From assembly GCF_016595435.1 (NCBI RefSeq), contig NZ_JAENIJ010000009.1, forward strand, positions 93,078-157,077: a stretch of DNA of 64,000 nt, in the 5' to 3' direction. The notes under the pieces are model-generated. The model was not told where the DNA came from, did not search any database, and saw only the letters and a program-made list of their open reading frames with translations. Shown piece after piece: positions 26,465 to 35,554 of the stretch (its first letter is position 1; each line of letters starts with the position of its first letter). This stretch comes from Luteolibacter pohnpeiensis. Its GTDB lineage: Bacteria > Verrucomicrobiota > Verrucomicrobiia > Verrucomicrobiales > Akkermansiaceae. A program made the position numbers and the translations under genes.

Positions 26465-27541
26465 TCAGTCATTGAAGAAATGACGACCAATTTTGGAGGC
26501 TTCGGTTTGGTTATCCGTTTCCCAGTAAACATCGGTGCTGATGTCCGCGATGGTTGGGGCAGGGGATTCTTCAGCAAACTTTACCGAGGCGGCAGCTTCA
26601 TCAGCGGCAGCTTTGTTGATTTGATCCGCGTCTTCCTCAGTGAATACGCCTTCTGCGATCAGCTTGCGACGGAACAAGATGATCGGATCGTGGTTCTGTT
26701 TGTAGTTCTCGATTTCCTCAGGAGTCCGGTATTTTTTCGCGTTAGCGTCGGCAACGCTGTGTCCGTAGTAACGGTAGGTATCGATCTCAAGGAGAGTTGG
26801 TTTCGATTCCTTCTTCGCGCGCTCCATGGCGATGTGTGTTTTCGCGCGAACTTCGTAAACGTCCGAGCCATTGATGACGTCCCATTCCATCCCGTATGCT
26901 TCAGCGCGTTGAGCGAGGCAGCCGGTGTAGGCGGAAGAGCGTTTTTGGGAGGTTCCCATCGAGTAACCGTTGTTTTCGATCACGTAAATGACGGGGATGT
27001 TGAACAGTGAGGCAAGGTTCAGAGATTCGTGGAAAGCACCCTGGTTCACAGCGCCGTCGCCCAGATAGCAGAGGCAGCAGCCTTCCTTCTCTTGGAACTT
27101 CACCCCATACGCGAGTCCGAGACCCAATGGAGTTTGTCCGCCGACGATGCCGTGACCACCCCAGTAGTTTTTGTCCGGTGCGAAGTAATGCATCGAACCA
27201 CCTTTGCCTTTGGAGCAACCGGTTTGTTTGCCGAAGAGTTCAGCCATGCACTCGTTCATCCCCATTCCGACAGCGAGAGCGTGACCGTGGTCGCGGTAAG
27301 CGGTGATGAAGTGATCGTTTTCTCCACCCAGGGAAATGGTGGCTACAGCTACGGATTCCTGACCGATGTAGAGGTGCAGGAAACCACCCATCTTGCCTGC
27401 ATTGTAGTATTTCAACGCAGCTTGCTCGAAGCGGCGAATGCGGACCATTTGAGTGTAGAGTTCGATTTTCCGTTCCTTGCTAAGGGATTGGTTGATCGCG
27501 GCGGTAGAGAAATCGAGTTGGTTCGAAGTAGCGCTGGACAT
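26465..27541 (-). CDS. pdhA: Pyruvate dehydrogenase E1 alpha subunit
   Basis: 358 residues. TPP-binding motif GDGAVNQGAFHESLNLA with NN in VIENNGYSMGTS; DHFITAYRDHGHALAVGM and KGKGGSMHYF for the active-site channel; RYYGHSVADANAKKYRTPEEI is the equivalent of the phosphorylation-loop region. First gene of the pdhAB unit. The start codon ATGTCCAGCGCTACT is well separated from the divergent neighbour. Confidence 0.94.
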   Translation of the reverse strand: MSSATSNQLDFSTAAINQSLSKERKIELYTQMVRIRRFEQAALKYYNAGKMGGFLHLYIGQESVAVATISLGGENDHFITAYRDHGHALAVGMGMNECMAELFGKQTGCSKGKGGSMHYFAPDKNYWGGHGIVGGQTPLGLGLAYGVKFQEKEGCCLCYLGDGAVNQGAFHESLNLASLFNIPVIYVIENNGYSMGTSQKRSSAYTGCLAQRAEAYGMEWDVINGSDVYEVRAKTHIAMERAKKESKPTLLEIDTYRYYGHSVADANAKKYRTPEEIENYKQNHDPIILFRRKLIAEGVFTEEDADQINKAAADEAAASVKFAEESPAPTIADISTDVYWETDNQTEASKIGRHFFND

Positions 27542-27595
27542 GGACTGGCGGTTGAAAAGAGGGACTTAGTGAAGGAAAGAGAAGCGTGGCAAGCC

Positions 27596-28165
27596 TTATC
27601 TGGCAGGGCTTGGAAGTGGTTCCGGAGAAGGTTTGAGCAAGCTGGATCGAGCGGCAAGAAACAAACCGCTGAAGGCGAGATTCGCCACTAAAAGATTACG
27701 CAGGAACATCCAGGTAGGGCCGTAACCGGGAGGTGATGTCCACTGCGACTGCAGCAGGCCATCCCAGTTTTTGACATAAAGCGGATCAAAAGCAAACGAG
27801 ACGAGGCCAGTCAAAACATGAAAGGCAACGGCGCATACAGCGGCTGAACCAAGTGTGGCTAGAGTCGATGGATGGCGACGGTTCCAAGTGGATACACCCA
27901 GAACGATCAGGATGCCAAGAACGAGACTGATGTTGTGGAGGCCGAAGGGGGAGTATCCTTGAACCAAGCTTGTGACCGGATCGGTGATGATCCAAACGAC
28001 GAGAGGCAACAGCCATTTTTGGACGCCATGGAGAAAAACCAGGCTGCACAAGAGTAGGGCAGGCAGTGGCTGCAAATTGGGAAGCGCTTCAGGAAAGCAG
28101 CTTCCCAGGGTTCGAAACCCAATGAGTAAAGCGACGATGAGAGTAGCGGGCAACCAACGGTGCAT
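27596..28165 (-). CDS. DUF6580 membrane protein
   Basis: About 189 residues from the ATG at 28165 (MHRWLP); an ATG at 28306 would overlap cdd and add a non-hydrophobic extension. Five to six hydrophobic helices, with the conserved-looking segments GFRTLG, QPLPALLLCSLVFLHG, YSPFGLHNISLVLGI and the tail TWMFLRNLLVANLAFSGLF, fit the DUF6580 group, which resembles ECF transporter S components. Substrate unknown. It ends 54 bases before pdhA. Confidence 0.7.
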   Translation of the reverse strand: MHRWLPATLIVALLIGFRTLGSCFPEALPNLQPLPALLLCSLVFLHGVQKWLLPLVVWIITDPVTSLVQGYSPFGLHNISLVLGILIVLGVSTWNRRHPSTLATLGSAAVCAVAFHVLTGLVSFAFDPLYVKNWDGLLQSQWTSPPGYGPTWMFLRNLLVANLAFSGLFLAARSSLLKPSPEPLPSPAR

Positions 28166-28266
28166 GCGCAGAGCGTGGGTGATTTTCGGCCTGCGGGCGA
28201 GGGGAAAATTTCGCCTGTTGCCTAAGCTGGATTGACTTCTATCCGTAGCAATGATGGTAGTTTGAC

Positions 28267-28659
28267 ATGGATTGGACCGAGTTAGCTCACCATGCTTGGG
28301 AGGCAAGAAATCATGCCTACGCCCCCTATTCGCAATTTAAAGTCGGGGCTGCGTTGCAGACGAAAAGCGGTGCAATCTTCGTCGGGTGCAACGTGGAGAA
28401 TCTTTCGTTCGGACTGACCAATTGCGCCGAGCGTGTCGCGATTGGAAATGCCATTGCCTCTGGCCAGCGCGAGTTCGAACAAATCGTGGTTGTCGCGGAC
28501 ACCGAAAAGCCGATCTCACCATGTGGCGCATGTCGCCAAGTTTTGGCTGAGTTTGGGGTGCAACGAATCGTTCTCATCGGAAAGCATGGCAGCGAGGAGT
28601 TCACTCTTGAGCAACTCCTACCTCGTGCGAGCACCGGTATTTTGGACCGTGAGTCGTAA
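28267..28659 (+). CDS. cdd: Cytidine deaminase
   Basis: 130 residues, the size of the tetrameric enzyme. Zinc ligands and catalytic Glu are in NCAERVAIG (C-A-E) and [12 protein letters not shown] (C-x2-C). [13 protein letters not shown] and [10 protein letters not shown] bind the nucleoside. It salvages pyrimidines by turning cytidine into uridine. Followed by a parS-type site and mnmG. Confidence 0.95.
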   Translation: MDWTELAHHAWEARNHAYAPYSQFKVGAALQTKSGAIFVGCNVENLSFGLTNCAERVAIGNAIASGQREFEQIVVVADTEKPISPCGACRQVLAEFGVQRIVLIGKHGSEEFTLEQLLPRASTGILDRES

Positions 28660-28661
28660 GT

Positions 28662-28677
28662 TGTTCCACGTGGAACT
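28662..28677. promoter_or_regulatory. parS-type centromere site 1
   Basis: TGTTCCACGTGGAACT, 15 of 16 bases identical to the ParB-binding consensus TGTTCCACGTGGAACA as known from Pseudomonas. It lies between cdd and mnmG. Contains the perfect 14-bp palindrome GTTCCACGTGGAAC. Confidence 0.85.
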
Positions 28678-28733
28678 TTCAGTTTCGGTGCTTGTGGGTG
28701 GAGCAAGCTGCGATATGGTGCGCGTCTGCCGAA

Positions 28734-30611
28734 ATGTTCAAGTATCCAAAGACTTATGATGTGATTGTAATCGGAGCGGGTCATGCGGGTGTTGAAGCCG
28801 CCTTGGCTGCTGCACGATTGGGATGTGAGGTTGCCGTCCTGACGCAGAACTTGGATTCAATTGCACAGATGTCCTGCAATCCCGCCATCGGTGGCTTGGC
28901 GAAAGGGCACATGGTTCGAGAGATCGATGCCTTGGGCGGAGCCATGGGAATGAACACTGATGCCACGGGCATTCAGTTTCGGATGTTAAACGCTTCAAAA
29001 GGGCCATCGGTTCGTGCACCTCGGGCTCAATGTGATAAGAAGGCATATCAATTCCGCATGAAGCGTGAACTTGAAGGCACGCCTGGCATTGAACTGCATC
29101 AAGGAAACGTGGCAGAGATCCTGACCAAAAATGATCAGGTTACGGGGGTCACGACGTCACTCGGAATGGAAATCTGCGGTAAGTCCGTGATCCTAAGCGC
29201 GGGTACCTTCATGAGAGGGTTGATGCATGTTGGTTTACGCAATGAAAAGGGCGGGCGAATGGGCGATGCGACATCTACGGTTTCTGATTCCTTGAAAGCT
29301 CTTGGATTTGAAATCGATCGCTTCAAAACCGGGACGCCATGCCGACTCAATGGCAGATCCATCGACTTTTCGAAATGCGACAAACAGGAAGGTGATACCC
29401 CGGCTCCACGGTTCAGCTTTATGTCGGATCGGCTGGTTAAAGAGGAAGATGATATTTTCACACTAAACCCTTGGGGAGATGATTCGTTCCACGTGGAACA
29501 AATTGCGTGTTGGATGACGTACACCAATCATCACACCCACGAAATCATCCGGAACAATTTGGATCAATCGCCCATGTATTGTGGAGTGATTGAAGGCGTC
29601 GGCCCGCGCTACTGTCCGTCCATCGAAGATAAAGTCGTTCGATTTGCTGAAAAAGAGCGCCATCAGGTGTTCCTGGAGCCAGAGGGAAGGCACACTCTGG
29701 AGTATTATGTGAACGGGGTTTCGACTTCGTTACCTTACGAAGTGCAGCTCGATTTTCTCCGCACGGTGCCAGGTTTGGAAAACTGTCAAATTCTCCGTCC
29801 GGGTTACGCCGTGGAATACGACTATTGTCCACCAACCCAATTGCAGAAGACCCTCGAAACAAAACGCATCAGCGGGCTTTATTTTGCAGGCCAAATCAAC
29901 GGCACCTCCGGCTATGAAGAAGCAGCAGGGCAGGGATTGATAGCTGGTGCGAACGCTGCATTGAAGGTTTTGAATCGGCCTGAGTTCGTCTTAGGTCGCG
30001 ATGAAGCCTATCTCGCGGTGATGATTGATGACTTGGTGACGCGTGGTTGCACCGAGCCATATCGGATGTTTACTAGTCGTGCCGAGTATCGTTTGTTGTT
30101 GCGGCAGGATAACGCAGATCTACGTCTCACCGAACGTGGCGCCAGTTTTGGTCTGACTTCGGGTGAGCGGGTTGAGCGGGTTCGACAAAAAACGGCTGAA
30201 CTCGAAAGAGCAGACCCTTGGATTCGCAAGACCACCTATGAAGGAGTGAAATTGGATCAATGGCTGCGTCGTCACGATAACGAATGGTCCCAGTTACCGA
30301 GTGAGATTACCAAAGAGTTCCACGTGGAACTTTGGCCGCTCATCGAGACGCACTACAAGTACGAAGGCCATCTCAGTCGCCAACAAACTCAGATCGATCG
30401 TCTCACCCGCCAGGAAGGTAGGAAAATTCCGGCGGATACGGACTTCGCCGCCATTCGGGGCTTGAAAACGGAAGCTCGGATCCGATTTTCGGAAATACGC
30501 CCGTCAACGCTCGGCCAGGCGGGCAGAATTCCAGGAATTACCCCTGCGGATATTGCGATTCTCTCGGTTTGGTTGGAACGTCGTGATCGAGAAGTAAATC
30601 ACGACGCCTGA
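28734..30611 (+). CDS. mnmG: tRNA uridine 5-carboxymethylaminomethyl modification enzyme MnmG (GidA)
   Basis: 625 residues from the ATG at 28734 ([23 protein letters not shown]), the standard N-terminus with the FAD dinucleotide motif G-x-G-x-x-G; a TTG 14 codons earlier is unlikely. Family signatures: [47 protein letters not shown] and [17 protein letters not shown]. With MnmE it modifies wobble U34 of several tRNAs. Two parS-type palindromes lie inside the gene, encoding SFHVEQ and EFHVEL. Confidence 0.97.
   Translation: MFKYPKTYDVIVIGAGHAGVEAALAAARLGCEVAVLTQNLDSIAQMSCNPAIGGLAKGHMVREIDALGGAMGMNTDATGIQFRMLNASKGPSVRAPRAQCDKKAYQFRMKRELEGTPGIELHQGNVAEILTKNDQVTGVTTSLGMEICGKSVILSAGTFMRGLMHVGLRNEKGGRMGDATSTVSDSLKALGFEIDRFKTGTPCRLNGRSIDFSKCDKQEGDTPAPRFSFMSDRLVKEEDDIFTLNPWGDDSFHVEQIACWMTYTNHHTHEIIRNNLDQSPMYCGVIEGVGPRYCPSIEDKVVRFAEKERHQVFLEPEGRHTLEYYVNGVSTSLPYEVQLDFLRTVPGLENCQILRPGYAVEYDYCPPTQLQKTLETKRISGLYFAGQINGTSGYEEAAGQGLIAGANAALKVLNRPEFVLGRDEAYLAVMIDDLVTRGCTEPYRMFTSRAEYRLLLRQDNADLRLTERGASFGLTSGERVERVRQKTAELERADPWIRKTTYEGVKLDQWLRRHDNEWSQLPSEITKEFHVELWPLIETHYKYEGHLSRQQTQIDRLTRQEGRKIPADTDFAAIRGLKTEARIRFSEIRPSTLGQAGRIPGITPADIAILSVWLERRDREVNHDA
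29485..29500. promoter_or_regulatory. parS-type centromere site 2 (inside mnmG)
   Basis: CGTTCCACGTGGAACA, 15 of 16 bases of the parS consensus, 823 bases from site 1. It lies within mnmG coding sequence. Confidence 0.85.
30316..30331. promoter_or_regulatory. parS-type centromere site 3 (inside mnmG)
   Basis: AGTTCCACGTGGAACT, 14 of 16 bases of the consensus and itself a perfect 16-bp palindrome, 831 bases from site 2. Within mnmG coding sequence. Confidence 0.8.
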
Positions 30612-30623
30612 GCATGATTTCAC

Positions 30624-31055
30624 TCACGAGGTTGTTGTGACAAGCGAGGTGGTCCAGTCCTTTACCCATTCCGCCGGTAAACGCATGGGTCGCCCTTCAG
30701 GCATTTGCACCAAGGCCAAGGCTTGGCGCGCAGTTACCAAAATCGATCCATCCTGATCTCTCAACATCTCAAATTCGCACCAGAATCGAGCTTTTGAGAC
30801 TTCAGACAGGCGGCCTCGGATGGTTAGCCAATCGCCCAATTTCGCAGGACGGCGGTAGTCGATCTCGGTTCGCACGACTACGGGAAATTGTTGAGTGGAG
30901 GCCATGGTTGCGAGATCCATCCCGAGCTTTGCTGCCAAACGCGTACGGCATGTCTCGATCATTCGGAGGTAGGCAATATTGTGGACGACTCCGCCGCAAT
31001 CGGTGTCGAAAAACATAACCTCTTCGTGAGTCTCAAAATGGGCTTCGGTCTGCAT
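30624..31055 (-). CDS. 4HBT-fold acyl-CoA thioesterase (YbgC-like)
   Basis: 143 residues from the ATG at 31055 (MQTEAHFETHEEVMFFDTDCGGVVHNIAYLRMIE), the usual position of the hot-dog fold start; an upstream in-frame ATG at 31349 lies inside priA. The D-T-D-x-x-G-V-V-H-N segment holds the catalytic Asp of YbgC-type thioesterases, which release CoA from acyl-CoAs, often near the cell envelope. Convergent with mnmG, divergent from priA. Confidence 0.85.
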   Translation of the reverse strand: MQTEAHFETHEEVMFFDTDCGGVVHNIAYLRMIETCRTRLAAKLGMDLATMASTQQFPVVVRTEIDYRRPAKLGDWLTIRGRLSEVSKARFWCEFEMLRDQDGSILVTARQALALVQMPEGRPMRLPAEWVKDWTTSLVTTTS

Positions 31056-31193
31056 GGCCGATTCTCGAACTAATCTTCTGGGTTTGCAATCGGTGGATGC
31101 AAGTTTGGTGGAATCCGAGAGTGGGGTTGGATTGATGAAGTTCTCTGCCGGATACGTCTTGCCGGTAAAGCGGGTCGAGGCAATCCTCTGCGA

Positions 31194-33413
31194 GTGAATG
31201 CTCGCGTTCTGATCGACGGCCCATCGGAGCTTGTTTTCGATTACGCAATCCCAGTCGGCCTCGATGTGAAGCCAGGCTGTCGCGTTCGTGTACCCTTGCG
31301 GAAAAAATCGTCCATTGGGACCGTTCTTTCGGTGGTGTCTGCAGATCAATTCGAATTTGCCGTCCGTGAGCTGGAAGCATTGATCGATCCCGAGCCATTG
31401 ATCACACCGGTCCTGCTGAAGACAGCAGACTGGATTGCAAACTACTATGGATGTAGTATTGAATCCGTAATCCGATCCGTTCTTCCTGAATCAGTCCGGA
31501 CCGAGGAGCATTCGGCAAGGACACGCAGGATCGCCATACTCGCCAAAGCAGTAGACCCGGTGACCATGGAGCGGTTGGAAAAGCGGGCACCCAGACAGCA
31601 TGCGATTCTGACTTTGTTAGGTGCAGCCACAGACCAGCAATTACCGGTGGCGGATTTGGGTGAGGGAAACTCAGCCTCATTGAAATCGTTAGAAAAAGCC
31701 GGTTGGATCAGGCTGGAGATCGAGGAAATCCGGCGTGATCCTGATGCTGATGGGGTGGAAGAGATTCTCGAATCAAAACCACTCGATTTGAATGAAGAGC
31801 AGCAACGCGCATTGGATGAGGTTTTGTCCGCGGTGGCGGATCCGGAACATGCCAAGCCATTATTATTGTTAGGAGTCACCGGTTCCGGCAAAACGGAAGT
31901 TTATTTGCAAGCAGCCCGCCGAGCGCTGGATCTTGGGAAAACGGTATTAGTATTAGTTCCCGAGATATCATTAACTCCGCAAACGGTACGACGGTTCAAG
32001 GCCCGGTTTGCAGCCATGCAGCAGGAAGTGGCTGTCTTGCATTCGAATCTTTCACAAGGAGAGCGGTTTGATGAGTGGCATCGGATACGCAAAGGCATTG
32101 CGAGGATCGTGATTGGAGCTCGTTCAGCGGTGTTCGCGCCATTGCCGGATTTGGGATTGATACTGGTGGATGAGGAGCACGAAAACTCCTACAAGCAGGA
32201 CGTGGTTCCCAGATATCATGGGCGAGATGTAGCCGTATTGCGCGCTGCATTTGAGCCATGTGCCGTGGTGCTTGGTTCAGCGACTCCGTCCCTGGAATCA
32301 TGGCATAACTGTGAATCAGGCAAATATCAACTGGTCCGCCTCAATCAACGGGCTGACGGCCAATCCATGCCATTGGTCCGCGTCGTGGACATGCGGTTGG
32401 GGTCCGGAAAGCATAAAGGAGCGCCTGCCATTTTATCTGATAAATTGAGAACCGCCTTGGAGCAGCGGTTAGAGAAAGGTGAGCAATCGATCTTATTTCT
32501 AAATCGCCGCGGGTTTGCCAGGTCCTTGCAATGTCATGCTTGTGGGCACGTATGCCAGTGCCCGCATTGTGCGGTTGCATTGACCTATCATCGCACCGAT
32601 GAACGATTGATATGCCATGTCTGTGGCTACCAATCGATCGTTCCGCGCAAATGCCCGGAGTGCAGAGATCCGGGCATCGCCATGCAAGGCTATGGCACGC
32701 AACGCGTGGAGGAGGTTTTGTCGAAGGTTTTGCCGCAGGCGAAATTTGCGCGAATTGATGCCGATACGATGCGGCGAAAGAATGCGCTTAGAGACACACT
32801 GAACGCCTTCAAGGCCCATAAAACCGATGTTCTGATTGGAACCCAGATGATCGCAAAGGGCCTGCATTTTCCGAACGTTACGTTGGTCGGCATTTTAAAT
32901 GCGGATCTGGGGCTGCATGTTCCTGATTTCCGGGCAGGGGAGCGGACGTTCCAGCTACTCACCCAGGTGGCAGGCCGGGCGGGGCGGGGTGACTTGGCTG
33001 GGGAAGTGATCGTGCAAACCTTCACACCCCACTCGCCATCGATCCAATATGCCAGAAGGCACGACTTCGACGGGTATTCTGAGCAGGAAATGGAATTTCG
33101 AAGCCAGTTCTCGTTCCCGCCCTATGCTCACTGTGCGGTTCTAACAGCCCGCTCAACGCATGAGAGACGCGCTGAGTTCACCTTGCAGACCCTTCATCAC
33201 CGGCTGGCGGAGAACACGCCTGCAGGGATCGTTCTGGGCGAAGTACTGCCCTCGCCATTGGTCCGCTCGCATGGGCAATTCCGCTTTCAGATCACCTTGC
33301 GATCCATGCGGGCACGGCCTTTGACCCGCCACGTGCAAGCGGTGCTGGCAAAGACCACGTTACCCGATGACGTGACGGTGGTCTTTGACATGGATGCGCT
33401 GAACTTCTCCTGA
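31194..33413 (+). CDS. priA: Primosomal replication protein N' (PriA helicase)
   Basis: 739 residues starting at a GTG (VNARVLIDGPSELVFDYAIP, the standard PriA start). Walker A LLGVTGSGKTEVYLQ, DEAH-type box VDEEHENSYKQ, GSATPSLES, and two zinc-binding sets in the middle: CHACGHVCQCPHC and CHVCGYQSIVPRKCPEC. C-terminal helicase motifs LIGTQMIAKGLHFPNVTLVG and QVAGRAGRG. PriA restarts stalled forks by loading DnaB. Confidence 0.96.
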   Translation: MNARVLIDGPSELVFDYAIPVGLDVKPGCRVRVPLRKKSSIGTVLSVVSADQFEFAVRELEALIDPEPLITPVLLKTADWIANYYGCSIESVIRSVLPESVRTEEHSARTRRIAILAKAVDPVTMERLEKRAPRQHAILTLLGAATDQQLPVADLGEGNSASLKSLEKAGWIRLEIEEIRRDPDADGVEEILESKPLDLNEEQQRALDEVLSAVADPEHAKPLLLLGVTGSGKTEVYLQAARRALDLGKTVLVLVPEISLTPQTVRRFKARFAAMQQEVAVLHSNLSQGERFDEWHRIRKGIARIVIGARSAVFAPLPDLGLILVDEEHENSYKQDVVPRYHGRDVAVLRAAFEPCAVVLGSATPSLESWHNCESGKYQLVRLNQRADGQSMPLVRVVDMRLGSGKHKGAPAILSDKLRTALEQRLEKGEQSILFLNRRGFARSLQCHACGHVCQCPHCAVALTYHRTDERLICHVCGYQSIVPRKCPECRDPGIAMQGYGTQRVEEVLSKVLPQAKFARIDADTMRRKNALRDTLNAFKAHKTDVLIGTQMIAKGLHFPNVTLVGILNADLGLHVPDFRAGERTFQLLTQVAGRAGRGDLAGEVIVQTFTPHSPSIQYARRHDFDGYSEQEMEFRSQFSFPPYAHCAVLTARSTHERRAEFTLQTLHHRLAENTPAGIVLGEVLPSPLVRSHGQFRFQITLRSMRARPLTRHVQAVLAKTTLPDDVTVVFDMDALNFS

Positions 33414-33435
33414 GAAGACAGCGCGGTTACCGGAA

Positions 33436-34104
33436 TCAGAATCGAGGCGGGAAGATCAATTCGTCACCGATCTCCGGTTTGATCTGACCAAATCCTGGCA
33501 TCATGTTAGCGATCGCACCATCAGGTGTGATATCGGAAATTTTGATTTGGCCAAGAATCCCCGTGTTACGGCGGATCGCGAGAATGCTGCCGACTTGCAC
33601 GTTGTCAGGCATCATGATGTCTACCGTGATGAAAGTTCCATATTCTGGATTTTCGACGTATTCCTTGACCTTGCCGATCAGGAGGGCATTGCGAATCATG
33701 CGTGCGCGGCGCAATTCATTGTCGTTTTGTTCGAGCACTTGCTGTCCGACGAAACCGGCTTCATCACGAAAGGTGTCCGCATCGCGCTTTGCTTTGTCTT
33801 TCTCCTCCTGAATTTTGGCGAGCTCCGCATCTTTAGCAGCAAGTTCGGCTTTCATGGCCTCAATATCTGCGTCGGATGGCTGTGGCGCCGCAGGTTGGAT
33901 CGGAGCTGGTGCGGTGTCTGCTCGCAGCTTCTCCATCTGGAGTTTGTCTTGCTGCTCACGCAGTTCGTCTACTTGCTTGCGCAGGCGTGCCACCTCATCT
34001 GCGGGGGCGTTTCTGACTCCCTGGGTCATGTTATTCCAGGAAAGAACTACCGCCGCAAAAAGGAGAGCGATGGTCGCCCCGAGGAGAATTTTCATCGTGT
34101 CCAT
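33436..34104 (-). CDS. Membrane-anchored coiled-coil protein of unknown function
   Basis: About 222 residues from MDTMKILLG at 34104. An N-terminal hydrophobic helix (ILLGATIALLFAAVVLSW), then a long coiled coil (residues about 35-130: EVARLRKQVDELREQQDKLQMEKL, EAMKAELAAKDAELAKIQEEKDKAKRDAD) with an Ala/Pro linker in the middle, and a C-terminal beta-rich domain (VDIMMPDNVQVGSILAIRRNTGILGQIKISDI) that looks like an OB or SH3-like barrel. Family not recognised; layout is like envelope adaptors. Confidence 0.55.
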   Translation of the reverse strand: MDTMKILLGATIALLFAAVVLSWNNMTQGVRNAPADEVARLRKQVDELREQQDKLQMEKLRADTAPAPIQPAAPQPSDADIEAMKAELAAKDAELAKIQEEKDKAKRDADTFRDEAGFVGQQVLEQNDNELRRARMIRNALLIGKVKEYVENPEYGTFITVDIMMPDNVQVGSILAIRRNTGILGQIKISDITPDGAIANMMPGFGQIKPEIGDELIFPPRF

Positions 34105-34187
34105 GAGAGGCAAGGTGTCTGGCCAGAGACGGGTTGTCAATCTGGCGGAGCGGACGGGGCGGGAAAACTCCAAACGCCCCTAATCCG

Positions 34188-35477
34188 TTACTGCTGGCGT
34201 TCAGACAGGCGGCGTAAAGCGCGCTGCTGGATGTTTTCAGGCAGTTGGTTGGACTGCATCCAGGCTTGCGCGCTGGCTGGGTCACGGTTGATCCAGCGAC
34301 CGAGCATCCGGTCATACATCTGGTTTCTCTGGCGCTCGTCGTTGATGCGATAAATGTTGTTCATCGCCGTTGCAGGATCGGAATTTTGTGTGTTCCAGGC
34401 AAATTGCTCCACGACTCGATCCGTCACATCACCCGAATATTGGTTCAACAACGCTTCTGCTTTTTTGGGGTCGCTATTTGCGACGTTGTTGACGATGCCG
34501 CGCAGAGCGTCCGAGCGCTGATCCCCACTTGGGAGGCTGAGGAATGAGGACATGGCGGAACTCGGATCTTTTTCCATATATTCCGCATACACATCGTCGA
34601 GCCGACGCGCGGTGGCATCCCCTGGGTTATCCAGGAGCAGTTTGGCCGTAGCTTCCGGGTTTTCTTGTGCCAATTGGCTCGCTGCACTCATCAGCGCACC
34701 ATTCCGGAGTTTCGGATCATCGATGCTGGTGATCCAGCTGCTTGCAGCGTCAAAGCCTTGGTTCAAAATATGCGGCATCATGGCCTGCAAAGCAGCACCT
34801 CTCTCGCCGCTGAATGGCATGCCGGTGAGAAGTTCAGTCGCACGCGTCGTGTCCGTTCCGGAAATGCCACGAATCACACCGATGAGATAGGGATTCGCAC
34901 CATCACCTGTGTAATTCGCTTGAGCCCAGCGAATGGCGGCTTCCGGATCTTTCGTGGCCCATGAAGACATGATCGTGTCACGAGCGAAGCCCCCACCGGT
35001 GTTTTCGTTTGCGTAGGCAAGTGCGGCCGTTGGATCTGCCTCAGCCCAAGCGGTCAAAAGCAGTGAATATTCGCCAAGACGGTCACGGGTGAGCCCCATT
35101 TCGCGGAAATGAGCGATCGCATCTTCGTATTCTCCGGGTGCCAGGTGGTCGATGAAATCAAGCAGCGCTCGATTCCGTTCCAGCGCATTTTCACCGCGAA
35201 CAATCTCGTCCAGGTGCTGCATTTTCTGCTCTTTTGACTGGGAACCCATGGTCCGAGTGCTGGAGCGATCGCCGCTGTTCCGGCTGGGTGATCGCTCAGC
35301 CGTTGAGCGGAAATCGTTGGATGAAGAACGGCCGTTCAGGTAACGATCCGCCCTCGCTTCAACAGATCCGGGGGCTGGTGCTGAGGTCGATGTCAGACGT
35401 CCGACAAAAAATCCCCCCGTTCCAATGACGGCGAGTGCTGCAATGGTGGTTGCTGGATTTAGTTTCATGGTGCTCAT
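34188..35477 (-). CDS. Exported DP-repeat helical solenoid protein
   Basis: 429 residues. Signal anchor MKLNPATTIAALAVIGTGGFF, a Ser/Arg-rich linker (residues 30-85), then a helical region in which an [D/N]-P-x-x-A motif returns about every 31 residues: DPTAA 148, DPEAA 177, NPEAT 273, DPSSA 304, DPKKA 336, DPATA 367, DPASA 399. This looks like a TPR/Sel1-like solenoid for protein contacts in the periplasm. Proteins of this kind are frequent in Verrucomicrobia; function unknown. Confidence 0.6.
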   Translation of the reverse strand: MSTMKLNPATTIAALAVIGTGGFFVGRLTSTSAPAPGSVEARADRYLNGRSSSNDFRSTAERSPSRNSGDRSSTRTMGSQSKEQKMQHLDEIVRGENALERNRALLDFIDHLAPGEYEDAIAHFREMGLTRDRLGEYSLLLTAWAEADPTAALAYANENTGGGFARDTIMSSWATKDPEAAIRWAQANYTGDGANPYLIGVIRGISGTDTTRATELLTGMPFSGERGAALQAMMPHILNQGFDAASSWITSIDDPKLRNGALMSAASQLAQENPEATAKLLLDNPGDATARRLDDVYAEYMEKDPSSAMSSFLSLPSGDQRSDALRGIVNNVANSDPKKAEALLNQYSGDVTDRVVEQFAWNTQNSDPATAMNNIYRINDERQRNQMYDRMLGRWINRDPASAQAWMQSNQLPENIQQRALRRLSERQQ

Positions 35478-35554
35478 AACCTAACGCTAGGTAAACGCCG
35501 CATCACCCGGGAATTGTTCCTTAAATTAAGAAATGCTTAAGAAAAGCGCATTCA

